DNA of 41,877 nt from Bacteroides sp. (lineage in GTDB: Bacteria > Bacteroidota > Bacteroidia > Bacteroidales > Muribaculaceae): the NCBI GenBank assembly GCA_014801985.1, contig JAAVDD010000021.1:1-41877 (forward strand), written 5' to 3'. Positions 1-8,081 of the stretch are shown piece by piece. Both the position numbers and the translations under genes were made by a program. Each line of letters opens with the position of its first letter. The stretch's first letter is position 1. The notes beneath the pieces are model-generated. The model did not search any database. It saw only the letters and a list, made by a program, of their open reading frames with translations, and had not been told where the DNA came from.

Positions 1-2
1 CC

Positions 3-413
3 ATGTTCAATTTGAATGAAGGAAATCGTATTGTTATGTCCCGGAATCCGAGCGATATGCGGATAGGTGTTAACGGGATGTGTGGCTTAGTCAGACAAGT
101 GGGACTTGATCCTACAAATGGAGATGTTTATATATTTGTTGGAACAAGCCGTAAGATAATGAAACTTTTGCATTGGGAACGCGGGGGATATGTGATGTAC
201 TACAAGCGTCTTGAGAAGGGTCGGTTCCACCCGAAAATATTCCTGCGCAGCGGGGTCGGTTTCAGATCAATGCGTTGGGATGAACTGGTGTTATTGATGG
301 AGGGGATATCACCAAGAGTGGCACGCCGCAGCAGATATGAGGTCAATGATACGGAGAAAAAATCGTTATCCGAGATTGCAAAAAGCAGTCCGAAAATTTG
401 GTTATCTCGGTGA
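3..413 (+). CDS. tnpB: IS66 accessory protein TnpB (Orf2)
   Basis: This is the small IS66 accessory protein, needed for transposition together with TnpC; its biochemical role is not well defined. The 136-residue product carries the family pattern: an RIVMSRNPSDMRIG-like opening, a central DPTNGDVYIFVG segment and a KLLHWERGGY-like segment before KRLEKGRF. The family is usually nearer 115 residues. The extra C-terminal residues (about 100-136) look less conserved. It lies 19 nt upstream of tnpC in the same direction. The ATG at 3 is the first possible start; an earlier start beyond the window edge cannot be excluded. Confidence 0.85.
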   Translation: MFNLNEGNRIVMSRNPSDMRIGVNGMCGLVRQVGLDPTNGDVYIFVGTSRKIMKLLHWERGGYVMYYKRLEKGRFHPKIFLRSGVGFRSMRWDELVLLMEGISPRVARRSRYEVNDTEKKSLSEIAKSSPKIWLSR

Positions 414-432
414 TTATTCGTATCTTTAAGGT

Positions 433-2061
433 ATGAATAAGACTCCGACATATGAAGAACTTCTTGTAGAAAACGCTGCTCTGAAGGCAGAGTCCAATGC
501 CCTGAAGGCAGAGTCCAATGCTCTGAAGGCAGAGTCCAATGCTCTGAAGGCAGAGTCCAATGCCCTGAAAGCAGAGTCCAATGCCCTGAAAGCAAATGAA
601 GTTTCGCTGAGAAGTCGTATCGCCTATCTGGAGCGCATGCTCTACGGAGCTAAGTCGGATCGTCTGATGTCCCAAGTGCCCTCCAGTCAGCCGGGGCTGT
701 TTGACGAGTTGTTCAATGAGGCGATGGATGAGAAAGCGTTGCAGATTGAGCAGATGGCGAAAGAGATAGAAAAAGAGGGGTGTCGTCGAAGGGAAAAGAA
801 CCGTAAAAGCAGTTCCCGGCCTGCAAGATACCATTATCATGGCTTGGAGGAGCGCCTCACCACCCTCATGCCTGAGGGGATAGATGTACAGGAATGTGAT
901 ATCATCGGCAAGGATATCACGAGAATCCTACACCGTGAACCGGCCAAGGTATGGGTCGAGGTCATCGAGCGTCCCATATTGCGCGCCAAGGCCGACAAGG
1001 ATATGCCCAATCCGAGGATATATCAGGCAAAAGTTCCGGAGGCTGTCATTGGAGGCAACCATGTGGGAGCGGATATGCTGGCGCAGATCATCATAGATAA
1101 ATATCGTTATCACCTCCCCGAATACCGTCAGGTAAAGCAATATGCCGATCTGGGAGTGAAGTTGCCCACATCGACTGTCAATGACTGGGTTCATGCCGCG
1201 GCATCCAGAGTCGAACCGGTATATGAGGCACTCAGGGCCGACATTCTACAGAGTGACTATCTTCAGGCCGATGAAGTCCCATGGCGGATAGCAGACAAAC
1301 CGGGGAACAGCCGCAAGGGATACGCATGGCAGTTCCTTGATAGCCGGCCGCAGGGTCATGGACTGTACTTCCTTTACATGAACGGATCCCGGGCCGGCAC
1401 CGTTCCACGGGCCGAGTTGCGGAATTTTAAAGGAGCAATACAGACGGACGGATACGGAGTGTACGATTACTTCGAACTTCAGGAGAATGTGACCCTGTTG
1501 GGCTGCATGGCACACGTGCGCCGTAAATTTACCGATGCCCAAAAATCCCATCCCCGTCTATCAGCACAGGCAGTCAAATGGATAGAATTGCTGTATACCC
1601 TTGAAGCCAACATCAAGGCAAGGAAGATGAGCATTGAAGAGATAGCCCGTGAGCGACAATCCAAAGCCATACCCATAATGGACGCCATGGAAAAATGGAT
1701 GGAACAGGTGCATACCCAATGTACTCCCGCAGATCCCATGGGCAGGGCCATTGACTACGCCTATAAGTTATGGCCGAGATTGCGGCGCTATGCGCTTGAC
1801 GGTCGCTACAACATAGACAACAATCCTGTTGAGCGCACGCAACGCCCTACGGTGATGGGCAGAAAGAACTATCTGTTCAGTAAAAACGATAGCGGGGCGG
1901 TTGACAACGCCATTTTCTACTCGCTTATTGAAAGTTGTGACATCGTAGGCATAAATCCGCTTGATTGGCTCATACACGTGTTGGGTAATCTGCGCGACGA
2001 TATGACTCCGGAGCAAATCAAACAGATGACTCCGTACTATTACAAAAAATCTTGCGAATAA
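433..2061 (+). CDS. tnpC: IS66 family transposase (TnpC)
   Basis: This is the DDE transposase of the element, 542 residues. An N-terminal coiled coil (about 10-75) is made largely of repeated heptads (see 478-594). It is followed by a region where IS66 proteins usually have a Cys-rich zinc-binding segment, but here the Cys pairs are not visible. The catalytic core is clear: D280 in QADEVPW, D339 in IQTDGYGVYD and E467 in NNPVERTQRP. A C-terminal GRKNYLFSKNDSGA stretch and a helical tail complete the family layout. The frame is intact, so the protein could be active. A hairpin overlaps its stop codon and probably ends transcription. Confidence 0.93.
   Translation: MNKTPTYEELLVENAALKAESNALKAESNALKAESNALKAESNALKAESNALKANEVSLRSRIAYLERMLYGAKSDRLMSQVPSSQPGLFDELFNEAMDEKALQIEQMAKEIEKEGCRRREKNRKSSSRPARYHYHGLEERLTTLMPEGIDVQECDIIGKDITRILHREPAKVWVEVIERPILRAKADKDMPNPRIYQAKVPEAVIGGNHVGADMLAQIIIDKYRYHLPEYRQVKQYADLGVKLPTSTVNDWVHAAASRVEPVYEALRADILQSDYLQADEVPWRIADKPGNSRKGYAWQFLDSRPQGHGLYFLYMNGSRAGTVPRAELRNFKGAIQTDGYGVYDYFELQENVTLLGCMAHVRRKFTDAQKSHPRLSAQAVKWIELLYTLEANIKARKMSIEEIARERQSKAIPIMDAMEKWMEQVHTQCTPADPMGRAIDYAYKLWPRLRRYALDGRYNIDNNPVERTQRPTVMGRKNYLFSKNDSGAVDNAIFYSLIESCDIVGINPLDWLIHVLGNLRDDMTPEQIKQMTPYYYKKSCE
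478..594 (+). repeat. 21-bp tandem repeats coding heptads in tnpC
   Basis: There are five full copies of a 21-bp unit (gctctgaaggcagagtccaa plus t, with minor changes) at 478-498, 499-519, 520-540, 541-561 and 562-582, then a 12-bp partial copy. Each unit codes for ALKAESN, exactly one coiled-coil heptad, so gain or loss of units would keep frame and heptad phase. Confidence 0.97.
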
Positions 2062-2078
2062 ACATCGCAAGATTTTTT
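2044..2078 (+). terminator. Rho-independent terminator of the IS66 operon
   Basis: A perfect 14-bp stem (AAAAAATCTTGCGA at 2044-2057 with its complement at 2065-2078) has a 7-nt loop and runs into a T tract. The left arm is the last coding part of tnpC and the loop contains its stop codon. Confidence 0.85.
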
Positions 2079-2091
2079 TGTTGATAACTTA

Positions 2092-2114
2092 GGCGGTCTT
2101 TTTCGGATGGTTAC
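2092..2114. repeat. Probable IS66 right inverted repeat
   Basis: This 23-nt stretch, read inward from the right end, starts GTAACCATCCGAAAAAGACC. The position just after the transposase terminator and the terminal GTAA fit IS66 ends. The matching left repeat is outside the window. Confidence 0.55.
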
Positions 2115-2203
2115 TTATAAACTTCAAAATTAGTTAAAGATTCTGAATGCATTCAACCAATGGTCTCAGAGACACGTTTTACTGATACAATTATCGAAAA
2201 CAT

Positions 2204-2280
2204 CACATAGTATAATGGCATAGTAAAGAATGAGTATTAACCCGGTAAGGTCGCGAGCTTGACTCGCGGCCTTATCTTTT
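2204..2280 (+). repeat. Hairpin element, copy 1 (similar to the ahpC-ahpF gap)
   Basis: The order is CACATAG, then a 17-nt block taaagaatgagtattaa (2224-2240), then a 14-bp stem (2244-2257 with 2263-2276, GGTAAGGTCGCGAG type) and a short T run. The same order occurs at 19155-19229. The stems differ at several positions but stay paired, which points to selection on structure. Alone it would act as a terminator; no gene is left immediately upstream because the IS66 end is there. Confidence 0.7.
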
Positions 2281-2332
2281 AATGGGGAGATGGATATTGT
2301 AAAAGTATGGAATTAAAAACGGTGCAAAAATT

Positions 2333-2389
2333 TGTCAAGTCCTAAAATAGCGTTACTTACATATTGTAACACTATTTTAGGACTTGACA
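2333..2389. repeat. 24-bp near-perfect inverted repeat, 9-nt spacer
   Basis: The left arm 2333-2356 (TGTCAAGTCCTAAAATAG plus cgttac) pairs with 2366-2389 with one mismatch. The outer ends are TG and CA. This is longer than a normal terminator and has no T tract directly after it. It could be the two joined ends of a lost insertion sequence, a very small MITE or a strong RNA hairpin. Confidence 0.85.
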
Positions 2390-2398
2390 GTATGAATC

Positions 2399-2435
2399 AA
2401 AAAAGTGCGGAATCACTTCGATTCTGCGCTTTTTT
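2399..2435 (+). terminator. Terminator-like hairpin
   Basis: AAAAAAGTGCGGAATC (2399-2414) pairs with GATTCTGCGCTTTTTT (2420-2435) with two G-T wobbles and a 5-nt loop. It is followed by more T. It lies upstream of the muramidase gene and would insulate it from the IS element. Confidence 0.75.
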
Positions 2436-2455
2436 GTTTTTTTAAGGTATTTTCA

Positions 2456-2486
2456 TTGGCAATCCAATTATTTTTCACTTAATTTG
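2456..2486 (+). promoter_or_regulatory. Possible promoter of the GH25 gene
   Basis: TTG at 2456-2458 and TTAATTTG at 2479-2486 (20-nt spacer) approximate the Bacteroidetes -33/-7 pattern, with one departure from TAnnTTTG. Transcription would begin about 10 nt before the ATG at 2504. Confidence 0.4.
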
Positions 2487-2503
2487 CATATAAAAACCAA
2501 CTC

Positions 2504-3256
2504 ATGAGCCTGCGAGAAGTCTGGAACGAAAAAAAGAAAGATATCCCTGCCGTCATCCTTTTTTTGGTGGTGTCGTGCATGCTGGTGTGTGCATCGGCGT
2601 GGGCATATTATTCTTTTATCACAACTCCTCCATACGTCGACTTCGAGCGCTATCCCATACGCGGAATAGATGTGTCGCGACATAACGGAATGATGAATCT
2701 CGACGCGGCTGCCGAGGATGGAATAGAGTTTATTTTCATCAAGGCAAGCGAAGGGGAACAGCTGCGCGATGAGAATTTTCATATCAATTATGAGAAAGCC
2801 GGCCATGCAGGGCTCAAACGCGGTGCATATCATTTCTTCAGATTCGACAAAGATGGTATCAGCCAAGGTCAGAATTTCATGAATGCAGTCGGTGACCGTC
2901 CACTTGAGCTTGGGGTGGTGATCGATGTAGAGGAATATGGAAATGCAAAAAATGTGCCCCATGACTCAATAATGATGAGGCTCGCTGATATGGTGGAATA
3001 TCTCAATCTACGCGGACATAGGGTGATGTTCTATACCAACCGCACAGGTTATGAGGATTTTCTTCTGAACACATATACCGGAATGCCTTTATGGATATGT
3101 CATTTCTCCTCCACTCCTTTTGATGCTGACTGGACTTTCTGGCAGTTCAATCATCATGCCAAGGTGAAGGGAATTCCTTCTGAAGTAGACATGAATGTAT
3201 TCGTCGGCTCCAGAAAAGATTGGGAGGAATATCTATCCACTTTCCAGCCTGAATAA
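2504..3256 (+). CDS. GH25 muramidase, membrane-anchored
   Basis: This is a lysozyme-type hydrolase that cleaves the MurNAc-GlcNAc bond of peptidoglycan, 250 residues. A single hydrophobic segment (about 14-40) follows a charged N-terminus and has no lipobox, so it is probably a signal anchor that puts the enzyme in the periplasm. The GH25 fold starts at RGIDVSRHNG (D56). The catalytic DxE is D141-V-E143 in VVIDVEEYG. WTFWQF and VDMNVF near the end are family marks of the last barrel strands. It stands alone after the IS junction, and the next gene follows about 100 nt later. It may serve in cell-wall turnover; nothing suggests a phage lysis module. Confidence 0.9.
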   Translation: MSLREVWNEKKKDIPAVILFLVVSCMLVCASAWAYYSFITTPPYVDFERYPIRGIDVSRHNGMMNLDAAAEDGIEFIFIKASEGEQLRDENFHINYEKAGHAGLKRGAYHFFRFDKDGISQGQNFMNAVGDRPLELGVVIDVEEYGNAKNVPHDSIMMRLADMVEYLNLRGHRVMFYTNRTGYEDFLLNTYTGMPLWICHFSSTPFDADWTFWQFNHHAKVKGIPSEVDMNVFVGSRKDWEEYLSTFQPE

Positions 3257-3352
3257 ACACACAATATCAGCCCCCTCTTAAACGTTTATAACTATGGAAA
3301 TCCCACGCTCTTGCGGAATAATGCTCGCAGAGCTCCTTTAAATGAAATTCGC

Positions 3353-6300
3353 GTGAAAAATATAAAACGATTTTATCTTTTGCCGCTTCTGACGATTGTC
3401 GCGGCGTTTTGCTTCTCTATCCCTGCTTACTCGCTCCCCGCAGGGTTCTTTGCAGAAAATTCGGTGCTTGCCGAAGGGCGATGGATCAAGATAGAAGTTA
3501 GTGGAACCGGAATGAATCTCATCCCGGCGGCTTCATTGCGTGCAATGGGTTTTTCCGATTTGTCTAAAGTTAATGTATATGGTTCGGGTGGAAGAATGCT
3601 TCCGGAAGCCCTTTATGATACTATGACCGACGATCTCTCCCTTCTCCCTTCCGTGAAAACGGATAAAGGAATCATTTTCTTTGCTACGGATGTGACTTCT
3701 TGGGAAGAAGGGAAGGATGTCCCTTATACTCATACTTTAAATCCATACGACACAAAGAGCTATTATTTCCTGTCTGACCGCGAAGTTAAAACTCCGTTGC
3801 AGATGGAGAAAGCCGGGGCACCTTCAGCCTCAGCATCGAAAATTAGCACTTTCACAGAAAGACTTCTGCATGAATCTGAACTTGCGGGGCCCGCTGAATC
3901 GGGACGCACTATATTTGGAGAGGATTTCCGAACTACACGCACGCGCACTTTCCCCTTCACTCTGAATGGACTTGCCGGCGACTCCGCAACTGTGAAGATA
4001 CGGTTTGCCGCCAAATCATCCTCAGCGACATCATTTCTGGTCTCAGTCAATGGCACGCGGCTTCCTTCTACTACCGACGACCGCATTAAGGAAAGCACTG
4101 TTGCGACGGAATTTACAAAGGTCACTACATCGGTTAAGAAGTTCAAGCTACCCGGTTCGGCTTTAAATCTTGAACTCACATATTCCCCGGCAGGAACTGT
4201 CGGGTTTGCGCGTCTTGATTATATTGAGGTCTTTTATCCTCGTACTTTAAGTCTCGAAAAGGGAACGCTCTATTTTTATACCTCGGATTCAGATGCGGAG
4301 GCTGCCGAAATTGAAGGGTGTTCCGCCGATACTCGTATATGGGATGTGACCGACCCGACTCGTCCAAAGGAAATGGAGTTTTCTCTATCCGGATCGAAAG
4401 CCTCTATAGCTCTCTCTTCCGGGTATCATGAATATGTTGCGTTCAATCCTACCGGAGTTGTGGCGTCAGCTCCTCAATGGCAGCCGGTGACAAATCAGAA
4501 TATACATGGCATGGAGACGCCCGATATGCTGATCATAACCTTCGATGAATATATGGATGCCGCTGAGCGTATCGCCGATCTTCATCGCAATCACGATGGC
4601 ATGACAGTTCATGTGCTTCGTCCGGAGGATATATATAATGAATTTTCGGGAGGATCGGCTGATGTGACAGCATTCCGGAAGATAATGAAGATGTGGTACG
4701 ACCGCGGTGGCGAGCGTACGCTGCGCTATTGTCTATTGCTTGGGCGTCCTCACTTCGACAACCGTCTTGTCACTGCTGAAGCCAAAGCACTCGGATATCG
4801 CCCCATGCCTATCTGGGAAGATGCCACCAGTTTCACCGATGCAGGATCCTATTCCACCGATTGTTACATTGCTATGCTCGACGATTGCGCTGTCGGGTTC
4901 AGTATGTCGGGAGCAAAGCAGCGTGTGGCTGTAGGACGTATTCCTGTAACCACCACTCAGGAGGCCAACGACATGGCGGCTAAGATTGAGAATTATGTTC
5001 TGAATCCCAACTATGGTGCATGGCGAAACAAGATGATGATTGTGGCCGACGATATTGATGATGCCTCTATGTCGGACACCCCTGCAACGCGCCTATCCAC
5101 TTTCTTCGACCAGTCGCAGACAATCTACGATATTCTGCGCCAGACGGAGGAGGGGAGGAGATATATTTATGACCGTATATATCTCGATGCCCACAAGCTC
5201 GAATCTACAAGTGTCGGTCTGCGCTACCCTACGGCTCAAAGTCGGATGCTAAGTAATTTCAATGAAGGAGTGGTGTTCACTAATTATCTCGGTCATGCCA
5301 ACACCACAAGCTGGTCGCATGAAAAGATACTCACCCTCGATGACATAAAGAGTCTCAACAATAGAAATCTCGGTTTCATGTTTGGCGGTACTTGCGACTT
5401 CGCCCATTGGGATGGATATTCTGTGAGCGGTGCAGAAATGATGGTGCTTAATCCTACAGCCGGTGTCATTGCAATGGTGATGCCAAGCCGAACCGTATAC
5501 ATTACTCAGAATTTCCAACTCAATCGCGCAATGACCCCCTATCTCCTCAAGAAGAATGAAAAAGGTGAGAGAGGACGTTTCGGTGATTATTACGTAGGTG
5601 GAATGAACGATCTTGTCGACAGCAACAAACTCCGTTATTGTCTCATCGGAGACCCGGCTCTTACTTTTCCTCTCCCAATAAATATCGTGGAGATCGAGTC
5701 GATTAATGGTGTGGACATCACCTCTCCCGAAGTTGAGCTTCCAGAACTTCCCGCTCTTGGAAAAATACGTCTGCAAGGAGGTGTGCTTGATTCGGAAGGT
5801 AATCCCGATGAAGATTTCTCAGGTCTGCTCGAACTTATCCTTTTCGATGCGGAGAAGGTGGTGGAGACAAAGAATCTCGGTAAAGGTCTCGACCGTGCCT
5901 ATAATGAACGCAAGACACGCCTTGCCACAACTTCGGTGCGTGTCGATAAGGGGCGTTGGGAGGCCAATATTGTGATTCCTGCCGAAATCGACAATAACTA
6001 TGCTCCGGCCCTAATTACTGCCTACGCCTATAATACCACGACAGGTGAGGAAGCACATGGCATGACAGAGAATCTTTATGTCTACGGATATGATGACGAG
6101 AGCGAGCCGGATGAAAAGGCTCCGGAGATTGAATCGCTTTATCTCAACTCCCCCTCATTTACGGATGGTGCGGTGGTGAATGGTAATCCGATCTTCTTTG
6201 CCACTCTTTTTGACGAATCGGGTATAAATATCTCTGATGCCGGTATCGGACATAAGATGAATCTCTGCCTTGATGGAAAGAAAATATATTCAGATGTGAA

Positions 6301-6775
6301 TCTCTTCTTCACTCCTGATTCGGAGAGGGAAGGGGCCGGAACCGTATGCTATCCACTTGAAGATATAGAACCCGGAAAGCATACGCTGACATTCAACGTC
6401 TGGGACAATGCCAACAATTCGGCTTCACGCACAATCGAATTCAATGTCGGTGCGGCACTTGATCCGGTGATTTCCGACCTCTCCACCAATGTCAACCCTG
6501 CTTCGACAAGCGTTGTATTCAATGTCACTATTGACCGCCCCAACAGTAAAGTCGACTGTCTGATTGAAGTATTCGACCTCTTGGGTCGCCCGATATGGCA
6601 GTCTCACTCGAATGTCACAACCGATATGCAGAGTTCTCTCTCAGCTTCATGGGATCTCCGCGATTCAAGCGGAGTGAGGGTACCGCGAGGAATTTATCTC
6701 TATCGCGCCACAGTTAAGACTCCCGAAGGGACATACTCCTCCAAAAGTCGGAAACTCGCGGTCACCGCACAGTGA
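3353..6775 (+). CDS. porU: Type IX secretion sortase-like C25 peptidase PorU
   Basis: PorU is the outer-membrane gingipain-family cysteine peptidase that cuts the C-terminal signal of T9SS cargo and attaches it to the surface. A GTG start at 3353 gives a clean signal peptide (VKNIKRF then a hydrophobic stretch ending near AYS). A TTG at 3311 would add 14 residues, and the only nearby upstream ATG (3294) is out of frame. The catalytic His is in NYLGHAN (codon 5294-5296) and the catalytic Cys in FGGTCDFAHWDG (codon 5393-5395), the spacing and context expected of PorU. The last 90 residues form an FlgD-like beta domain with VFDLLGRPIW and GIYLYRATV. A second, more divergent relative lies at 8082-11468, before porV. 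Confidence 0.87.
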   Translation: MKNIKRFYLLPLLTIVAAFCFSIPAYSLPAGFFAENSVLAEGRWIKIEVSGTGMNLIPAASLRAMGFSDLSKVNVYGSGGRMLPEALYDTMTDDLSLLPSVKTDKGIIFFATDVTSWEEGKDVPYTHTLNPYDTKSYYFLSDREVKTPLQMEKAGAPSASASKISTFTERLLHESELAGPAESGRTIFGEDFRTTRTRTFPFTLNGLAGDSATVKIRFAAKSSSATSFLVSVNGTRLPSTTDDRIKESTVATEFTKVTTSVKKFKLPGSALNLELTYSPAGTVGFARLDYIEVFYPRTLSLEKGTLYFYTSDSDAEAAEIEGCSADTRIWDVTDPTRPKEMEFSLSGSKASIALSSGYHEYVAFNPTGVVASAPQWQPVTNQNIHGMETPDMLIITFDEYMDAAERIADLHRNHDGMTVHVLRPEDIYNEFSGGSADVTAFRKIMKMWYDRGGERTLRYCLLLGRPHFDNRLVTAEAKALGYRPMPIWEDATSFTDAGSYSTDCYIAMLDDCAVGFSMSGAKQRVAVGRIPVTTTQEANDMAAKIENYVLNPNYGAWRNKMMIVADDIDDASMSDTPATRLSTFFDQSQTIYDILRQTEEGRRYIYDRIYLDAHKLESTSVGLRYPTAQSRMLSNFNEGVVFTNYLGHANTTSWSHEKILTLDDIKSLNNRNLGFMFGGTCDFAHWDGYSVSGAEMMVLNPTAGVIAMVMPSRTVYITQNFQLNRAMTPYLLKKNEKGERGRFGDYYVGGMNDLVDSNKLRYCLIGDPALTFPLPINIVEIESINGVDITSPEVELPELPALGKIRLQGGVLDSEGNPDEDFSGLLELILFDAEKVVETKNLGKGLDRAYNERKTRLATTSVRVDKGRWEANIVIPAEIDNNYAPALITAYAYNTTTGEEAHGMTENLYVYGYDDESEPDEKAPEIESLYLNSPSFTDGAVVNGNPIFFATLFDESGINISDAGIGHKMNLCLDGKKIYSDVNLFFTPDSEREGAGTVCYPLEDIEPGKHTLTFNVWDNANNSASRTIEFNVGAALDPVISDLSTNVNPASTSVVFNVTIDRPNSKVDCLIEVFDLLGRPIWQSHSNVTTDMQSSLSASWDLRDSSGVRVPRGIYLYRATVKTPEGTYSSKSRKLAVTAQ

Positions 6776-6803
6776 TGACTTCTTCATTTCTCTATAAAGC
6801 ACG

Positions 6804-7445
6804 ATGAATCAGATCAACGATATATTCCTTCCCGAACCGACCTTGCGGCGTCTCCCTTGGTATCTTGCATACGTGGAGACGCTGCAGAAAAACCATATAG
6901 AATTTGTCTCCTCCACTCAGATTTCACGCGCTCTGAGCGTCGATGCCTCTCAAATTGCAAAGGATTTGTCTTTCCTCAATATCCGGGGCAAGACACGTAT
7001 CGGATACGAGGTGGCGGCCCTTGCCGAATCGCTTGCTGATTTCCTTGGATTCACTCAGTCGCATAAAGCCTATATGATAGGATGCGGTAGTCTTGGAAAG
7101 GCTCTTATAAGAGATTCCGGTTTGTCGAAATATGGTCTTGAAATTGTTGCCGGTTTCGATGTCGATGCTGAAGTGGTGTCGAGGAGAGATCTTGGCGTGC
7201 CGATATATCATATCGACAATATCTATGAGATAATGGCAGAAACCCCCGCCTCAATCGGCATTCTGGCTGTCCCATCTGAAATGGCTCAGGAAGCAGCCGA
7301 TATAGCTATCGGGGCCGGTGTGAAGGCTATATGGAATTTCACACCCTATCGTGTTAAGGTGGCGGAGGGGATAGTGATGGCCAATACCTCAATCTATGCA
7401 CACCTCGCGCTTATTTTTAATCGTCTAAATTCGCTCGACAAATAG
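6804..7445 (+). CDS. rex: Redox-sensing transcriptional repressor Rex
   Basis: Rex senses the NADH/NAD+ ratio and represses fermentation and respiration genes when NADH is low. The 213-residue protein has the usual N-terminal winged helix (about 12-70: PEPTLRRLPWY, VSSTQISRAL, DASQIAKDLSF, RGKTRIGYEV). The Rossmann domain starts at AYMIGCGSLGKAL (about 89-101, GxGxxG), and a C-terminal helix (NTSIYAHLALIFNRL) should swap between subunits. It lies 28 nt after porU and 31 nt before the FAH-like gene, so it is probably cotranscribed. I found no complete Rex operator (TTGTGAA, 6 nt, TTCACAA type) in the window, so its targets here are unknown. Confidence 0.95.
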   Translation: MNQINDIFLPEPTLRRLPWYLAYVETLQKNHIEFVSSTQISRALSVDASQIAKDLSFLNIRGKTRIGYEVAALAESLADFLGFTQSHKAYMIGCGSLGKALIRDSGLSKYGLEIVAGFDVDAEVVSRRDLGVPIYHIDNIYEIMAETPASIGILAVPSEMAQEAADIAIGAGVKAIWNFTPYRVKVAEGIVMANTSIYAHLALIFNRLNSLDK

Positions 7446-7476
7446 TGGGGCACAATAGTATCAGACAAATCGAATT

Positions 7477-8064
7477 ATGAAGATTATAGCTCTATTGGAA
7501 TCCAAATATGAGGAAGCGGGAAAAATCCCGTTTATACCGACTCTGGCATATCCCGATTCGGTGATGGTCCGTTCTGGTAATCCTGTATTTCTACCAGAGT
7601 TTGATTCCTCATTCCGCGCTATCTTTTACTTGGGAGTGAAGATTTCTCGGCTTGGAAAATCCATAGCCGAACGTTTCGCTTCAAGATATTATTCTCAAGT
7701 GGCACCGGTGATGGTGACTTTTCCTTCTGAATTGGTGAATGAATTAGGTTCGCGTGGACTCCCCTGGACAGGTGCTGCTTGTTTCGACCGCTCTGTGATA
7801 GTAGGCGACTTCCGCGATTATGCTGATTTGTGTGAGAGAGGGAATTTTAGAATAGCATTTTCACATCTTCCCGAAGAGTGTGCCGCCCTCCCTTCCGAAA
7901 AGGAGATAGGCATGGCGATTCAGGAGGTGAGTCGCAATAATGCTCTGAAAATGGGTGACCTCATTCTTGTTCCACTGCAGTGCAAATCTCTTACTCTTCA
8001 TCCCGACACCTTCCTTAATGTCTGCTCCGGGGATGAGGTGCTTCTGAAAACAGCAATTAAATAA
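7477..8064 (+). CDS. FAH-fold protein lacking the metal site (probable non-enzyme)
   Basis: The 195-residue product resembles small fumarylacetoacetate hydrolase-family proteins: a VFLPEFDSSFRAIFYLGVKI segment, ISRLGKSIAERFASRYY (about 56-72), LGSRGLPWTGAACFDRSVIVGDF (about 90-112) and a C-terminal ALKMGDLILV segment. By my alignment the two Glu of the usual YExEL metal motif are Ile49 and Tyr51, and the Asp of the following strand (GIDFTARD type) is Thr81. The divalent metal needed for hydrolysis or decarboxylation would not bind. I therefore expect a structural or regulatory role. It sits between rex and the second PorU-like gene, 17 nt before the latter. The family call rests on motif reading alone. 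Confidence 0.65.
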   Translation: MKIIALLESKYEEAGKIPFIPTLAYPDSVMVRSGNPVFLPEFDSSFRAIFYLGVKISRLGKSIAERFASRYYSQVAPVMVTFPSELVNELGSRGLPWTGAACFDRSVIVGDFRDYADLCERGNFRIAFSHLPEECAALPSEKEIGMAIQEVSRNNALKMGDLILVPLQCKSLTLHPDTFLNVCSGDEVLLKTAIK

Positions 8065-8081
8065 AAAACAGCTTTTCCGTC

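Larger units (their letters stand above)
1..2114 (+). mobile_element. IS66-family insertion sequence, right part
   Basis: The block contains a TnpB-type gene, a TnpC-type DDE transposase and, downstream, a probable right terminal repeat at 2092-2114. Read on the minus strand that repeat starts GTAACCATCC and continues into GAAAAAGACCGCC, the style of end I associate with IS66 elements. The left end and any tnpA lie before the window. The next 8 nt (2115-2122, ttataaac) would be the target duplication, but this cannot be tested without the left end. The exact right boundary is inferred. Confidence 0.8.
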
